A stretch of 64,000 bases of DNA from Glycomyces sp. TRM65418 (lineage in GTDB: Bacteria > Actinomycetota > Actinomycetes > Mycobacteriales > Micromonosporaceae): contig NZ_JAJFAX010000001.1 in NCBI RefSeq assembly GCF_019710475.1, forward strand, positions 992,001 through 1,056,000. The letters are read 5' to 3'. Shown here piece after piece: positions 48,844-58,383 of the stretch (the stretch's first letter is position 1; the number at the start of each line of letters is the position of its first letter). The position numbers and the translations under genes are program-made. A model generated the notes under the pieces. The model did not search any database. It worked only from the letters and a program-made list of their open reading frames with translations, and was not told where the DNA came from.

Positions 48844-49503
48844 ATGTCCGTGATCCTCAGAGTCGGAGCGGGAATCGCCGTTCTCGTCCTCGGTTACTTC
48901 GTTCTCGGATTCATAGCGGACCATTGGGCCTGGTTCGCGTCGGTGGCGATGTTGTTGGGGGGCACGGCCCTCGCGGGATGGATCCTGTTCCGCAGCCGCG
49001 GCCACGAGACCCGCGACAGGACCATGACGGCCGAGCGGCACGATCTCATGCGCAGCGTCGACAAGATGAACATCCCGGCATTCGACGCGATGGTGGGCCA
49101 GCTGCTGGTCGGTCTGGACGCCAAGCGGGTCAAGAAGTTCGGGCACCGCAAGAACGACTTGGGCTGCAACTTCGTGGTGACGTTCACCAACGGCAAGCGG
49201 ATCATCGTGCGCGCCAAGAAGGACGACAAGACCTTGCGCCGGCGCAACGGCAACCGGCACGTGCAGATCCTCGGCGGCGAGATCAAGGCCCGCTGGGACT
49301 GCGACGCGGGCGTGCTCATCACCAACGCGAACCTGCACTGGATGCACCACGCCGCCCGCAACGAGGCCGTCGCGCACCAGTTGGGCGTCCTCATCGTAGA
49401 CCGCGACCGCCTGGCCGAGTGGATCGACACCGGCATCGCCCCGGTGGAGCTGCGCCCCGCGCGGGCCGCGCTCCAGGCGACGAGCACCAACAGCTCGCAG
49501 TGA
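48844..49503 (+). CDS. membrane-anchored Mrr-type restriction-fold protein, likely inactive
   Basis: A 219-residue protein. Two transmembrane helices at residues 3-24 and 28-48 are followed by an Mrr_cat-like endonuclease fold. Core segments are FDAMVGQLLVGLD (usually FExxxxxLL), DLGCNFVVTFTNGKRIIVRAKK (usually D-G-G-x-D ... V-Q-x-K), VQILGGEIKARWDCDAGVLITNANL and a final VDRDRLAEWID. In the active site the catalytic Asp of GGxD is replaced by Asn109 and the Gln or Glu of QxK by Arg123, so cleavage seems unlikely. GGAGG precedes the ATG by 5 nt. It stands alone. Membrane-anchored Mrr-like proteins are common in actinobacteria; their role is unclear. Confidence 0.82.
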   Translation: MSVILRVGAGIAVLVLGYFVLGFIADHWAWFASVAMLLGGTALAGWILFRSRGHETRDRTMTAERHDLMRSVDKMNIPAFDAMVGQLLVGLDAKRVKKFGHRKNDLGCNFVVTFTNGKRIIVRAKKDDKTLRRRNGNRHVQILGGEIKARWDCDAGVLITNANLHWMHHAARNEAVAHQLGVLIVDRDRLAEWIDTGIAPVELRPARAALQATSTNSSQ

Positions 49504-49587
49504 ACGCACCGGGGACGACGTGCCGCGCACGGTTGGGCGCTGTACGACGTTCCCGGTGCGGCGTTCTCCGGACCTGATCGCGCGACG

Positions 49588-49616
49588 GCGGCCCCGAGCC
49601 TCTGGCTCGGGGCCGC
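49588..49616. terminator. 13-bp terminator between convergent genes
   Basis: GCGGCCCCGAGCC (49588-49600) pairs with GGCTCGGGGCCGC (49604-49616), loop TCT, followed by GTTC. It separates the Mrr-like gene and the HtrA gene. Confidence 0.8.
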
Positions 49617-49655
49617 GTTCCGCCGATGTGTCCGCGTCGAGACGCGAAGGGCCGG

Positions 49656-51041
49656 TTAGGAGGCGGCGAGGGTCGCCGTCGTCTCCTGCTCTTCCTGGCC
49701 GCGGAGGTAGGTGATCACGACCTCGGTGCCCGAGGACGTGCCCTGCACCGCGGAGACGACCGCGGAGGCGCTGGTGACGGGTTCGCCGTCGATCGCGATG
49801 ATCACGTCGCCCTCCTGGAGTCCGGCCTCGGCGGCCGGGGAGCCGGGCTCGACGCTGAGGATCATGGCCCCGTTGCCGTCGGTGTCGCCCACCGAGACCC
49901 CGAGGTAGCCCCGCTCGACCGAGCCGTTCTCGATGAGCTGCTCCACCGTGTCCTGCACGATGTTCGACGGGATCGCGAAGCCCAGCCCGATCGAACCCGA
50001 GTCGGTGGTCGCGATGGCCGTGTTGATGCCGATGAGCTCGCCGCCGCCGTCGACGAGCGCGCCGCCGGAGTTGCCGGAGTTGATCGCCGCGTCGGTCTGG
50101 AGCAGCCCGGTCAGCGTCTGGCCCTGCTGCTGGCGGGGACTCTGGGAGTCCTCCCCCGCGACGGTCATCGAACGGTCGAGGGCCGAGACGATCCCGGTCG
50201 TCACCGTGCCCTCGAGGCCCAGCGGCGAGCCGATCGCGACGGTCACGTCGCCGACCTGCACGGCGTCGGAGTCGCCGAAGGTGATCGGGGTCAGGTCGTC
50301 CGCACCGGAGACCTGGATGACCGCGAGGTCCTGGGTCGCGTCCGTGGCCACGATCGAGGCGTCGGCGGTGGTGCCGTCCGAGAACCGGACCTGCACGGTC
50401 TGGGCGCCGTCGACCACGTGGTTGTTCGTGACGATGTAGCCGTCCTCGGAGTAGACCACGCCCGAGCCCTCGGCCGCGTCGGTCACGATGGTGACCACCG
50501 AGGGGCGGACCTTGTCCACGATCTCCGTGTAGGTCATGCCCTCGCCGGCGTCCATGGACACGGACTGGACCACCGTGGAACCGGTGTCGCTGTCGTTGAG
50601 GAACCAGCCGGCGACGCCGCCCGCGCCGCCCGCGAGCAGTGCCAGCGCGAGCGCCCCGGCGACGAGCTTGCCGCGGGCCTTGCCGGGGCCGGACGGCGCG
50701 CCCGGCCGCTGGTACATCGGCGGGACGGGCGGCCCGGCGTGCTGCCAGGCGGGGGCCTCCCCGGGACCGGCCATGTGCGGGGCTCCGGCGGGCGCGCCTT
50801 GGAGCACGCGGGTGTGATCGGAGGGCGGGGCCGGGTGGGCCGCCGCGGGCTGGTGCTGCGGGACGGTGTGGTGGGCGGGCGCCGGGTTCGCGGGCGGTTC
50901 GTGGGCGGGCGCGCCGCTCGGAGGCAGGCTCGTCGCGGGCGCGTCGGCCGCTGCGGCTTCGGGGTGGTCGGCCCCTTCGGGGCGCTGCGGTCCGGTCCCC
51001 TCGGGGCCGGTGCTCTCAGTGCTGCTCATATAAGGCAGCAT
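49656..51041 (-). CDS. HtrA/DegP-family serine protease with PDZ domain (PepD-like)
   Basis: A 461-residue membrane-anchored protease. Residues ~1-130 are a Pro-rich cytosolic region, a transmembrane helix is near 135-155 (KLVAGALALALLAGGAGGVAGWFL), and the trypsin-like domain follows with His in VTNNHVVDG, Asp in TQDLAVIQV and Ser in INSGNSGGALVD. A PDZ domain ends the protein (EPGSPAAEAGLQEGDVIIAIDG). It degrades or refolds misfolded exported proteins. Two ATGs (51041, 51029) compete and neither has a clear Shine-Dalgarno. It lies next to the two-component genes, as PepD does beside MprAB in mycobacteria. Confidence 0.92.
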   Translation of the reverse strand: MLPYMSSTESTGPEGTGPQRPEGADHPEAAAADAPATSLPPSGAPAHEPPANPAPAHHTVPQHQPAAAHPAPPSDHTRVLQGAPAGAPHMAGPGEAPAWQHAGPPVPPMYQRPGAPSGPGKARGKLVAGALALALLAGGAGGVAGWFLNDSDTGSTVVQSVSMDAGEGMTYTEIVDKVRPSVVTIVTDAAEGSGVVYSEDGYIVTNNHVVDGAQTVQVRFSDGTTADASIVATDATQDLAVIQVSGADDLTPITFGDSDAVQVGDVTVAIGSPLGLEGTVTTGIVSALDRSMTVAGEDSQSPRQQQGQTLTGLLQTDAAINSGNSGGALVDGGGELIGINTAIATTDSGSIGLGFAIPSNIVQDTVEQLIENGSVERGYLGVSVGDTDGNGAMILSVEPGSPAAEAGLQEGDVIIAIDGEPVTSASAVVSAVQGTSSGTEVVITYLRGQEEQETTATLAAS

Positions 51042-51217
51042 GCAGGGCGCAGCTCGCGGCCCGCTGCGAAAACGCCTTAAAACCCTTTAATGATCCGAGT
51101 CTCGTCCGGAAGCAAGCCGCCTGGTCAGACGGCTCGGCCGCGCGTCGCCGCATCCGCAGGGCATCGACGGACCTCAACGTTTTCCAAGCATCCCCTGTGG
51201 GCGCCGCCGCCGCGTCC

Positions 51218-52714
51218 CTACTCGGGGGCGGGTTCGGCCGTCAGGAGGACGGTGAAGGCGGTGCCCTCGCCGGGTTCGGAGGCGACCTGGACGGTGCCGC
51301 CGTGGGATTTGACGATGGCCGCCACGATCGCGAGACCGAGTCCCGAGCCCGGGTGGTCGACCTCGTCGGACCGGAAGAAGCGCTCGAAGACGCGTTCGGT
51401 CGTGGCGGGAGCCATGCCGGGCCCGTCGTCGGCGACGGTGAGCCGCACCTGCTCGCCTTCGGAGGCGACCTCGACGCCGACCTTCGTGCCGGGCGGGGTG
51501 TGCCGGACGGCGTTCGAGAGCAGGTTGTCGAGGACCTGGCGCATGCGGGCCCGGTCGGCGGCGACGACGGTGGACGCGCCCGGGGCGCTGCTGAAGCGGA
51601 ACTCGTGCGTCTCGGACATGACCGCGTGGGCCGCGACGGCCTCGTGGCCGAGGACGGCGAGGTCCACCGGCTCGGTCTCGACCGGACGCTCCTGCCCGAG
51701 CCGGGCGAGGTGCAGCAGGTCCCCCACGAGCAGGCCCATACGTTTGGCGGCCTCCTCGATCTGTCCGATGTAGTGCTGCCGGTCGGCCTCGGGCATCTGC
51801 GGGTTGGTGCGCACCAGCTCCGCGTAGCCGCGCACGCTCGTCAGGGGGGTGCGCAGCTCGTGGGAGGCGTCGGCGATGAACTCGCGCATGCGCTCCTCGG
51901 AGTCGTGCGCGCGCTCCTCGGAGTACTCGCGGGCGCGGATGGCGCCCTCGATCTTGGTGAGCATCGTGTTGATGGCGTAGCCGACGCGGCCGACCTCGGT
52001 GTTGGGGTCGTGGTCGGGGACGCGCCGCGAGTAGTTCCCGGCGGCGATCATCGCGGCGGTGTTCTCGATCTGTCGCAGCGGCGAGAGGCTCGCGCGGACC
52101 AGGCCGACGCCGATCGCGGCGAGGCCCGCGAGGACGCCCGCGCCGATGAGGATGTCGACCCACACGAGCCCGGCGACGGTCTTGTCGAAGTGCGAGAGCT
52201 TGTAGGAGAGGACGTAGTAGGTCTCGGGGTCGAGGTTGTGCGCCTGGGGGTCGTACTCGGGGTCCTTGCTGCCGACCTTGGAGCCGGGCAGGGCCAGGAC
52301 GCGCCAGCGCGTGACGCCGTCGGCGCCGAGCGCCGTGAACGCCTGCCCGTCGGCGGCGGCGAGTCGCTCGTAGTCGAAGACCGGGTAGTCGCTGCGGTCG
52401 GCGGGTCGGTCGAGGCGGTTCCCGGCGGGGGTGAGGAAGCTGAAGATGTACTGCTCGGGGCGCAGGCCGGGGGCCTCTTCGGAGTTCTCGAAGTTGGTGG
52501 GGTCGAAGAACTCGGGGTACCAGCTGGTCAGCTGGGTCTCGAGCTCCTCGTCGACGGTGCCGAGGAAGTAGGAGTGCAGCGCCAGGATCGTGGAGACGCT
52601 GATGAGGATGAGCGAGCCCGCGACGAGGACGAGCACGGCCACGGTGAGCCGGACCCGCAGCGGGGTGCGGTCCCACCTGTCACGGACGCCTGCCAGGACT
52701 CGTGGAGAGCTCAA
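51218..52714 (-). CDS. sensor histidine kinase
   Basis: A 498-residue kinase. Transmembrane helices lie at about residues 25-48 and 175-200, separated by a ~125-residue extracytoplasmic sensor. HAMP, HisKA (FIADASHELRTPLTSVRGYAEL, phospho-His), N-box (RQVLDNLLSNAVRHT), G1 (VADDGPGMAP) and G2 (GSGLGLAIV) follow. TTG 52714 overlaps the response-regulator stop as TTGA, with GGGAG 8 nt upstream, so the kinase is translationally coupled. It phosphorylates the regulator encoded just upstream. Confidence 0.93.
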   Translation of the reverse strand: MSSPRVLAGVRDRWDRTPLRVRLTVAVLVLVAGSLILISVSTILALHSYFLGTVDEELETQLTSWYPEFFDPTNFENSEEAPGLRPEQYIFSFLTPAGNRLDRPADRSDYPVFDYERLAAADGQAFTALGADGVTRWRVLALPGSKVGSKDPEYDPQAHNLDPETYYVLSYKLSHFDKTVAGLVWVDILIGAGVLAGLAAIGVGLVRASLSPLRQIENTAAMIAAGNYSRRVPDHDPNTEVGRVGYAINTMLTKIEGAIRAREYSEERAHDSEERMREFIADASHELRTPLTSVRGYAELVRTNPQMPEADRQHYIGQIEEAAKRMGLLVGDLLHLARLGQERPVETEPVDLAVLGHEAVAAHAVMSETHEFRFSSAPGASTVVAADRARMRQVLDNLLSNAVRHTPPGTKVGVEVASEGEQVRLTVADDGPGMAPATTERVFERFFRSDEVDHPGSGLGLAIVAAIVKSHGGTVQVASEPGEGTAFTVLLTAEPAPE

Positions 52715-53430
52715 CGAGGCTGCTCCCGCAGGACGTAGCCGATGCCGCGGAGGGTCTGGATGAGCTTGGGCTCCCCGGTGTCGATCTTGCGGCGCAGATA
52801 GGAGACGTAGGACTCGACGATGCCGTCGTCGCCGCGGAAGTCGTAACGCCACACGTGGTCGAGGATCTGGGCCTTGGAGAGGACGCGCCCGGCGTTGATC
52901 ATGAAGTAGCGCAGCAGTTTGAACTCGGTGGGCGAGAGCTGCACGGCCTTGCCGGCGCGCCAGACCTCGTGGGTCTCCTCGTCGAGTTCGAGGTCGGCGT
53001 ACTGGAGGCGCGAGGGCCGGGGCAGTTCCCCGGAGGAGCGGCGCAGGACGGCGCGGATGCGGGCGACGACCTCTTCGAGCGCGAAGGGCTTGGTGATGTA
53101 GTCGTCGCCGCCGACGGACAGGCCGGTGACCGTGTCGGCGGTGTCGTCGCGGGCGGTGAGGAAGAGCACGGGGGTGTGGTCGGAGCCCGAGCGCATCCGG
53201 CGCACGACTTCGAAGCCGTCGAAGTCGGGGAGGTTCACGTCGAGGACGACCAGGTCGGGGCGGTGCCGGGCGATGGAGCGGAGCGCCTCGTCGCCGGTGC
53301 CGACGGCGTGGACGGCGAAGCCCGCGTACCGCAGCGAGGTGGCGAGCAGCTCGCAGATGTTCTCCTCGTCTTCGACGACGAGCAGGGTGGCCTCGGTCTC
53401 GGTGCTCGGCTGGCTGGTCGAAAGCGGCAT
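52711..53430 (-). CDS. OmpR-family response regulator (PhoP/TcrX-like)
   Basis: A 239-residue regulator. The receiver has acidic pocket VVEDEEN, the phospho-Asp in VVLDVNLPDFDGFE, T in FLTARDD and K in YITKPF. The winged helix has SPTEFKLLRYFMINAGRVLSKAQIL and DHVWRYDFRGDDGIVESYVSYLRRKID, very close to mycobacterial PhoP in wording. ATG 53430 begins MPLSTSQPS; longer in-frame starts give a low-complexity lead without Shine-Dalgarno. It is the first gene of an operon with the kinase. The signal is not known. Confidence 0.93.
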   Translation of the reverse strand: MPLSTSQPSTETEATLLVVEDEENICELLATSLRYAGFAVHAVGTGDEALRSIARHRPDLVVLDVNLPDFDGFEVVRRMRSGSDHTPVLFLTARDDTADTVTGLSVGGDDYITKPFALEEVVARIRAVLRRSSGELPRPSRLQYADLELDEETHEVWRAGKAVQLSPTEFKLLRYFMINAGRVLSKAQILDHVWRYDFRGDDGIVESYVSYLRRKIDTGEPKLIQTLRGIGYVLREQPR

Positions 53431-53737
53431 AGGCCTCTCACAGGGTCGGCGGTCAGCGGTCCGCAGGTCACGGGTGGTTTTGAAGCATACGCCGAGACGT
53501 GGGGCGCGCCAACCGGTCCGGATCGGATCGCGGTGCGCGGGGGCGGGGCTCCGGCACGCGTGACGCTGCGCAGCGACGCCCGCCACGTTCGGGTGACCTT
53601 TATCTGAGGTGTGCGCGGGTTTGAGTGAAACGCTCGTGCGCGAACCGCCTTCCCTCGTACCGGTCGGATAGACTTTGTGGCGCAGCCGGGCACGGCACGT
53701 GCTCGGGCCGGGGCATCCTACCGAATCAGGTGAGTTC
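53431..53737. other. 307-nt divergent intergenic region
   Basis: It lies between the response regulator and the STAS gene. TAGACT near 53669 is a possible -10 element for the STAS gene. I see no gene or repeat. Confidence 0.4.
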
Positions 53738-54091
53738 ATGACGCTGTCAATCGAGACCGCCACGACCGATGCCGGGGTCGTCACCGTGGAGCTGGCCGGC
53801 GAGGTCGATTACGCGACCGCACCGCAGATCCGCGAGACGATCACCAACGCCCTCGAGGCCGGGGGCGCCACGGCCATCCGGGTCGACGTCGCCAAGGTGA
53901 CGGTCCTCGACTCCACCGGCATCGGCACCATCGTGGTGGCGTACCGCATCGCCCGCGAGATGGGCGTCGCGCTCGCCGTCGTCAACCCCAACCGTTTCAT
54001 CACCCGCCTGTTCACCGTCGTCGGCGCCGAGGAACTCCTCGAAGAGCCGACCGAGACGTTCTCGGGCAAGGAGCGCAGCGCGGCCGGCTGA
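53738..54091 (+). CDS. STAS-domain anti-sigma factor antagonist
   Basis: A 117-residue SpoIIAA/RsbV-like protein. The phosphorylation site Ser is in VLDSTGIGTIV, and the C-terminal strand-helix of the STAS fold ends in ITRLFTVVGAEELL. It would bind an anti-sigma kinase and free an alternative sigma factor when unphosphorylated; phosphorylation reverses this. No kinase or sigma gene is adjacent. ATG 53738 follows AGGTGAG. Confidence 0.9.
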   Translation: MTLSIETATTDAGVVTVELAGEVDYATAPQIRETITNALEAGGATAIRVDVAKVTVLDSTGIGTIVVAYRIAREMGVALAVVNPNRFITRLFTVVGAEELLEEPTETFSGKERSAAG

Positions 54092-54109
54092 CCGCACTGC
54101 GAGGCCGTT

Positions 54110-54134
54110 CGCGCCCCGGGTCCCCCGGGGCGCG
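54110..54134 (+). terminator. 11-bp terminator after the STAS gene
   Basis: CGCGCCCCGGG (54110-54120) pairs with CCCGGGGCGCG (54124-54134), loop TCC. It lies 18 nt after the stop codon. Confidence 0.75.
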
Positions 54135-54386
54135 ATTGCGCTGTCCGCCCTGTCCGAGGGCGGGCACTTCTCCGCACATCGCAATGCCCGCGATCGTGCG
54201 AAACGCCGATGTGGCGAACGAGACCCTTCCCCGCATTCACCTGCTGCGCAGCGGCTTCGCGGCGGTGTCAGTGACCGGTCCCGCAACGGCGTTACCGGTA
54301 CTACACTTTCTCCTCCTCCCGGTTACCCTTGAGTCCGGGGACTACCGTCCCCGTCCACGCAGCGTCAAAGAAGAGGCGATTCAGTC

Positions 54387-57300
54387 GTGTCGAGTGCGAC
54401 TCCGGGCAATCCGTTGACCGATTTCGGTGCCAATGAATGGCTGGTCAACGAGATGTATGAGCGTTACCGCGAAAACCCCGACAGTGTCAGCGCCGGGTGG
54501 CGCGAATTCTTCGGCGGCGATCCCCAGCACACGTCGTTCGCCGACGACGGCGCGACCCGGGCGGCGGCCGAGCCCGCGGCGGCGAAGCCCGCCGAAGCGG
54601 CTCCCGCCCGGAAGCCCGAGCCGGTCGCGGCGGCGCCCGCGACGCGATCCGACGAGCCCGAGCCGGCGAAGCCCGCGGCCGAGCCCGCCGCTGCGTCCCC
54701 CTCCTCGGCGACGCGCGCCGACCGCGCGTCGGACGAGACCGAACCTGCGAAGAAGGCGACTCCACACGTGAACGAACCCGCCGCGACCGACGGCTCCGCA
54801 GGCGCCGTGACCAAGCCGCTCAAAGGCGTCGCCGCCAAGGTCGCCCAGAACATGGACGCGTCCCTGGAGATCCCCACGGCCACCTCGGTCCGGGCGATCC
54901 CCGCGAAGCTCCTGTTCGACAACCGGATCGTCATCAACAACCACCTCAAGCGCGGCCAGGGCGGGAAGGTCTCCTTCACGCACCTCATCGGCTACGCGCT
55001 GGTGCAGGCCGTCAAGGCCCACCCGGGCATGAACGCCTCCTACAAGGTCGTCGACGGCAAGCCGCAGCTGGTCACGCCCGAGCACATCAACCTCGGCCTC
55101 GCGATCGACCTGTCCCGGCCCGACGGCACCCGCACGCTCGTGGTCCCGTCGATCAAGAACTGCGAGTCCATGGACTTCCGCGAGTTCTTCCAGGCCTACG
55201 AGGACCTGGTCCGCAAGGCCCGGAGCAACAAGCTCACGATGGAGGACCACGCCGGGGCGACGCTGACGCTCACCAATCCCGGCGGCATCGGCACCGTCCA
55301 CTCCGTCCCGCGCCTGATGAAGGGCCAGGGCCTCATCGTCGGCGTCGGCGCCATGGAGGTGCCCGCCGAATTCGCCGGAGCCTCCGACGAGACCCTGTCC
55401 GACCTGGGCGTCTCCCGGATCATGACGGTGACGTCGACCTATGACCACCGGATCATCCAGGGCGCCGAGTCCGGCCAGTTCCTCGCGACCCTGCACCGGC
55501 TGCTGCTCGGCGACGCGTTCTTCGACGAGGTCTTCCGCTCGCTGATGATCCCCTACGAGCCGGTGCGCTGGGTCCGCGACGTCTCGAAGACCCACGAGGG
55601 CCAGATCGACAAGAACGCCCGGGTCATCGAGCTCATCCACGCCTACCGGGTCCGCGGCCACCTCATGGCCGACACCAACCCGCTGCACTACGAGATCCGC
55701 CGCCACCCCGACCTCGACATCCTGTCGCACGGCCTCACCCTGTGGGACCTGGACCGGACCTTCCCCGTGGGCGGCTTCGCGGGCCAGCAGCGCATGAAGC
55801 TGCGCGACATCCTCGGCGTCCTGCGCGACTCCTACTGCCGTCGCGTCGGCGTGGAGTACATGCACATCCAGGACCCCGAGGAGCGCTCCTGGATCCAGCG
55901 CCGCATCGAGGTCCCGTTCGAGAAGCCGAAGGTCGAGGAGCAGAAGCACATCCTCGGGCGGCTCAACGCCGCCGAGGCCTTCGAGACGTTCCTGCAGACC
56001 AAGTTCGTCGGCCAGAAGCGCTTCAGCCTCGAAGGCGGCGAGTCGCTCATCCCGCTGCTCGACCGCGTCCTCAACGAGGCCGCGACCGCCGACATCGACG
56101 AGGTCGTCATCGGCATGCCCCACCGCGGGCGCCTGAACGTCCTCGCCAACATCGTCGGCAAGAAGCTCTCCAAGATCTTCACCGAGTTCGAGGGGCACAT
56201 CGACCCCAAGAGCATCGGCGGCTCCGGCGACGTCAAGTACCACCTGGGCCTCACCGGCAAGTTCACCTCCCCCGACGGGAGGCACGAGACCGTCGTGTCG
56301 GTCGCGGCGAACCCCTCGCACCTGGAGGCCGTGAACCCGGTGCTCGAAGGGATCGTGCGCGCCAAGCAGGACCGGCTCGACCTCGGCGAGGACGGCTTCA
56401 CCGTCATGCCCGTGGCGATCCACGGCGACGCGGCCTTCGCGGGCCAGGGCGTGGTGGCCGAGACGCTGAACCTCTCGCAGCTGCGCGGCTACCGCACCGG
56501 CGGCACCGTGCACGTCGTCGTCAACAACCAGGTCGGCTTCACCACCGCCCCGGCGTACTCGCGCTCGAGCCTGTACTGCACCGACGTCGCCCGCATGATC
56601 CAGGCGCCGATCTTCCACGTCAACGGGGACGACCCCGAGGCCGTGTGCGAGGTCGCGAAGCTCGCGTTCGCCTACCGCCAGCAGTTCCGCAAGGACGTCG
56701 TCATCGACATGGTCTGCTACCGCCGGCGCGGCCACAACGAGGGCGACGACCCCAAGATGACCAACCCGCAGATGTACCAGGTCATCGACGGCAAGCAGTC
56801 CGTGCGCAAGCTCTACACCCGCGCGCTCATCGGCCGCGGCGACATCACCATGGAGGACGCCGAGGAGGCGCTCGCGGACTACCAGGCCCAGCTCGAACGG
56901 GTCTTCCGCGAGACCAAGGAGGCCCTGGCCGGGCAGACCGGCCCGCTGCCGTGGCGCCACCAGCCCGAGCCCGTGGCCGACATCGACACCGCCGTCGACG
57001 CCGAGACCATCGCGATGATCGGCAAGGCCCACACCACGCTGCCGGAGGGCTTCACGCCGCACAAGGCCGTCCGCAAGGTCCTCGAGAAGCGCAGCGAGAT
57101 GTCCACGTCCGGCACCGTCGACTGGGCGTTCGCCGAGACCCTCGCGTTCGGGTCGCTCCTCATGCAGGGCAAGGCCGTGCGCCTCGCCGGGCAGGACTCG
57201 CGGCGCGGCACGTTCGTGCAGCGCCACGCGGTCGTCGTCGACCAGGCCACCGGCGCGGAGTACACGCCGCTGGCCCACCTGGGCGAGCAGGCCGCGAAGT

Positions 57301-58160
57301 TCTTCGTCTACGACTCGCTGCTCAGCGAGTTCGCCGCGCTCGGCTTCGAGTACGGCTACTCGGTGGAGAACCCCGAGATGCTCGTCCTGTGGGAGGCCCA
57401 GTTCGGCGACTTCGTCGACGGCGCCCAGACCATCACCGACGAGTTCATCTCCTCGGGCGAGGCCAAGTGGGGCCAGCACTCCGGCGTCACGCTGCTGCTG
57501 CCGCACGGCCACGAGGGCGCGGGCCCCGACCACACCTCGGGCCGCATCGAGCGGTTCCTGCAGCTGTGCGCCGACGAGAACATGCGCGTGGTCAACTCCA
57601 CGAGCCCGGCCAACTACTTCCACCTGCTGCGCCGCCAGGCCCTCGACCCGGTCAAGAAGCCCCTGGTCGTCTTCACCCCGAAGTCGCTGCTGCGCCACAA
57701 GGCCGCGGTCAGCCCGCTCGAGGAGTTCACCAGCGGCGGCTTCCGGCCGGTCCTCACCGACCCGGCCGTCGCGAGCGGCCAGATCCGGCCGGAGGACGTC
57801 AAGCGGGTCCTGCTGTGCGCGGGCAAGGTCTACTACGACCTGGCCGCCGCCCGCCAGAGCCGCGGCGTCACCGACACCGCGATCCTCCGCGTCGAGCAGC
57901 TCTACCCGCTGCCGGCCGAGGAGCTGAAGCGCGCCCTCGGCGCCTTCCCGAACGCGGAGGACACCGCGTGGGTCCAGGAGGAGCCGGCGAACCAGGGCGC
58001 CTGGTCGCACATCGCGCTCAACCTGCTGGAACAGCTCGGCGGGGTCCACCTGCGCCGCATCTCGCGCCCGGCCGCCGCCGCGCCGTCCACCGGCTCGCCG
58101 AAGGTCCACGAAGTCGAGCAGCAGGCGCTCGTCGACGTCGCGGTGCCGCAGCCGCAGTAG
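54387..58160 (+). CDS. kgd: multifunctional 2-oxoglutarate decarboxylase/dehydrogenase (E1-E2 fusion)
   Basis: A 1257-residue actinobacterial KGD. It begins with the E1o N-terminal motif [16 protein letters not shown], then an Ala/Pro/Glu-rich linker (about 45-125). An E2-like succinyltransferase domain follows ([15 protein letters not shown] ... [19 protein letters not shown], with catalytic DHR), then the ThDP-dependent E1 domain ([31 protein letters not shown] and HNEGDDP). It has no lipoyl domain, as in the family. It decarboxylates 2-oxoglutarate in the TCA cycle, working with E2/E3 of pyruvate dehydrogenase. GTG 54387; AGAGG is about 10 nt upstream. Confidence 0.96.
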   Translation: MSSATPGNPLTDFGANEWLVNEMYERYRENPDSVSAGWREFFGGDPQHTSFADDGATRAAAEPAAAKPAEAAPARKPEPVAAAPATRSDEPEPAKPAAEPAAASPSSATRADRASDETEPAKKATPHVNEPAATDGSAGAVTKPLKGVAAKVAQNMDASLEIPTATSVRAIPAKLLFDNRIVINNHLKRGQGGKVSFTHLIGYALVQAVKAHPGMNASYKVVDGKPQLVTPEHINLGLAIDLSRPDGTRTLVVPSIKNCESMDFREFFQAYEDLVRKARSNKLTMEDHAGATLTLTNPGGIGTVHSVPRLMKGQGLIVGVGAMEVPAEFAGASDETLSDLGVSRIMTVTSTYDHRIIQGAESGQFLATLHRLLLGDAFFDEVFRSLMIPYEPVRWVRDVSKTHEGQIDKNARVIELIHAYRVRGHLMADTNPLHYEIRRHPDLDILSHGLTLWDLDRTFPVGGFAGQQRMKLRDILGVLRDSYCRRVGVEYMHIQDPEERSWIQRRIEVPFEKPKVEEQKHILGRLNAAEAFETFLQTKFVGQKRFSLEGGESLIPLLDRVLNEAATADIDEVVIGMPHRGRLNVLANIVGKKLSKIFTEFEGHIDPKSIGGSGDVKYHLGLTGKFTSPDGRHETVVSVAANPSHLEAVNPVLEGIVRAKQDRLDLGEDGFTVMPVAIHGDAAFAGQGVVAETLNLSQLRGYRTGGTVHVVVNNQVGFTTAPAYSRSSLYCTDVARMIQAPIFHVNGDDPEAVCEVAKLAFAYRQQFRKDVVIDMVCYRRRGHNEGDDPKMTNPQMYQVIDGKQSVRKLYTRALIGRGDITMEDAEEALADYQAQLERVFRETKEALAGQTGPLPWRHQPEPVADIDTAVDAETIAMIGKAHTTLPEGFTPHKAVRKVLEKRSEMSTSGTVDWAFAETLAFGSLLMQGKAVRLAGQDSRRGTFVQRHAVVVDQATGAEYTPLAHLGEQAAKFFVYDSLLSEFAALGFEYGYSVENPEMLVLWEAQFGDFVDGAQTITDEFISSGEAKWGQHSGVTLLLPHGHEGAGPDHTSGRIERFLQLCADENMRVVNSTSPANYFHLLRRQALDPVKKPLVVFTPKSLLRHKAAVSPLEEFTSGGFRPVLTDPAVASGQIRPEDVKRVLLCAGKVYYDLAAARQSRGVTDTAILRVEQLYPLPAEELKRALGAFPNAEDTAWVQEEPANQGAWSHIALNLLEQLGGVHLRRISRPAAAAPSTGSPKVHEVEQQALVDVAVPQPQ

Positions 58161-58175
58161 TCGCCCGGAACCGTC

Positions 58176-58203
58176 GCGGGGGAGGCCTTCGGGCCTCCCC
58201 CGC
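58176..58203 (+). terminator. Rho-independent terminator after kgd
   Basis: GCGGGGGAGGC (58176-58186) pairs with GCCTCCCCCGC (58193-58203), loop CTTCGG, followed by TTTCGT. Confidence 0.85.
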
Positions 58204-58221
58204 TTTCGTCCCTGATGAGGT

Positions 58222-58231
58222 TTACCGGTAA
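58222..58231. promoter_or_regulatory. possible LacI-family operator
   Basis: TTACCGGTAA is a perfect palindrome, followed by CGTTTTCGT. LacI-family regulators of actinobacterial sugar transporters often bind such sites; no regulator gene is adjacent. Confidence 0.4.
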
Positions 58232-58292
58232 CGTTTTCGTATCAACCTGGCCTCACCTGCGTTTTTATAATGGTTGCGCTAAAGGCGGGCTC

Positions 58293-58320
58293 TTGACTCC
58301 GGGGATGAGAACGATAACAA
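58293..58320 (+). promoter_or_regulatory. probable promoter of the sugar ABC importer
   Basis: TTGACT (58293-58298) and TAACAA (58315-58320), 16-nt spacer, about 60 nt upstream of the first gene of the operon. Confidence 0.55.
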
Positions 58321-58383
58321 TGGCAGAGCGGCCCGCCCCTCGGACGGCCGTCCCGACAACGATCACATTGGAGTGATGCATTG

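Noticed and set aside
46147-49530. A 1127-codon minus-strand frame crossing the ABC permease, rsmI and Mrr-like genes
   Set aside because: It overlaps three well-supported genes and shows only Arg/Pro/Gly-rich shadow sequence.
54381-58109. A 1242-codon open frame on the minus strand, antisense to all of kgd
   Set aside because: It follows from the strong GC bias at third positions of kgd; it has low-complexity Val/Gly/Asp/Arg composition and no family motif.
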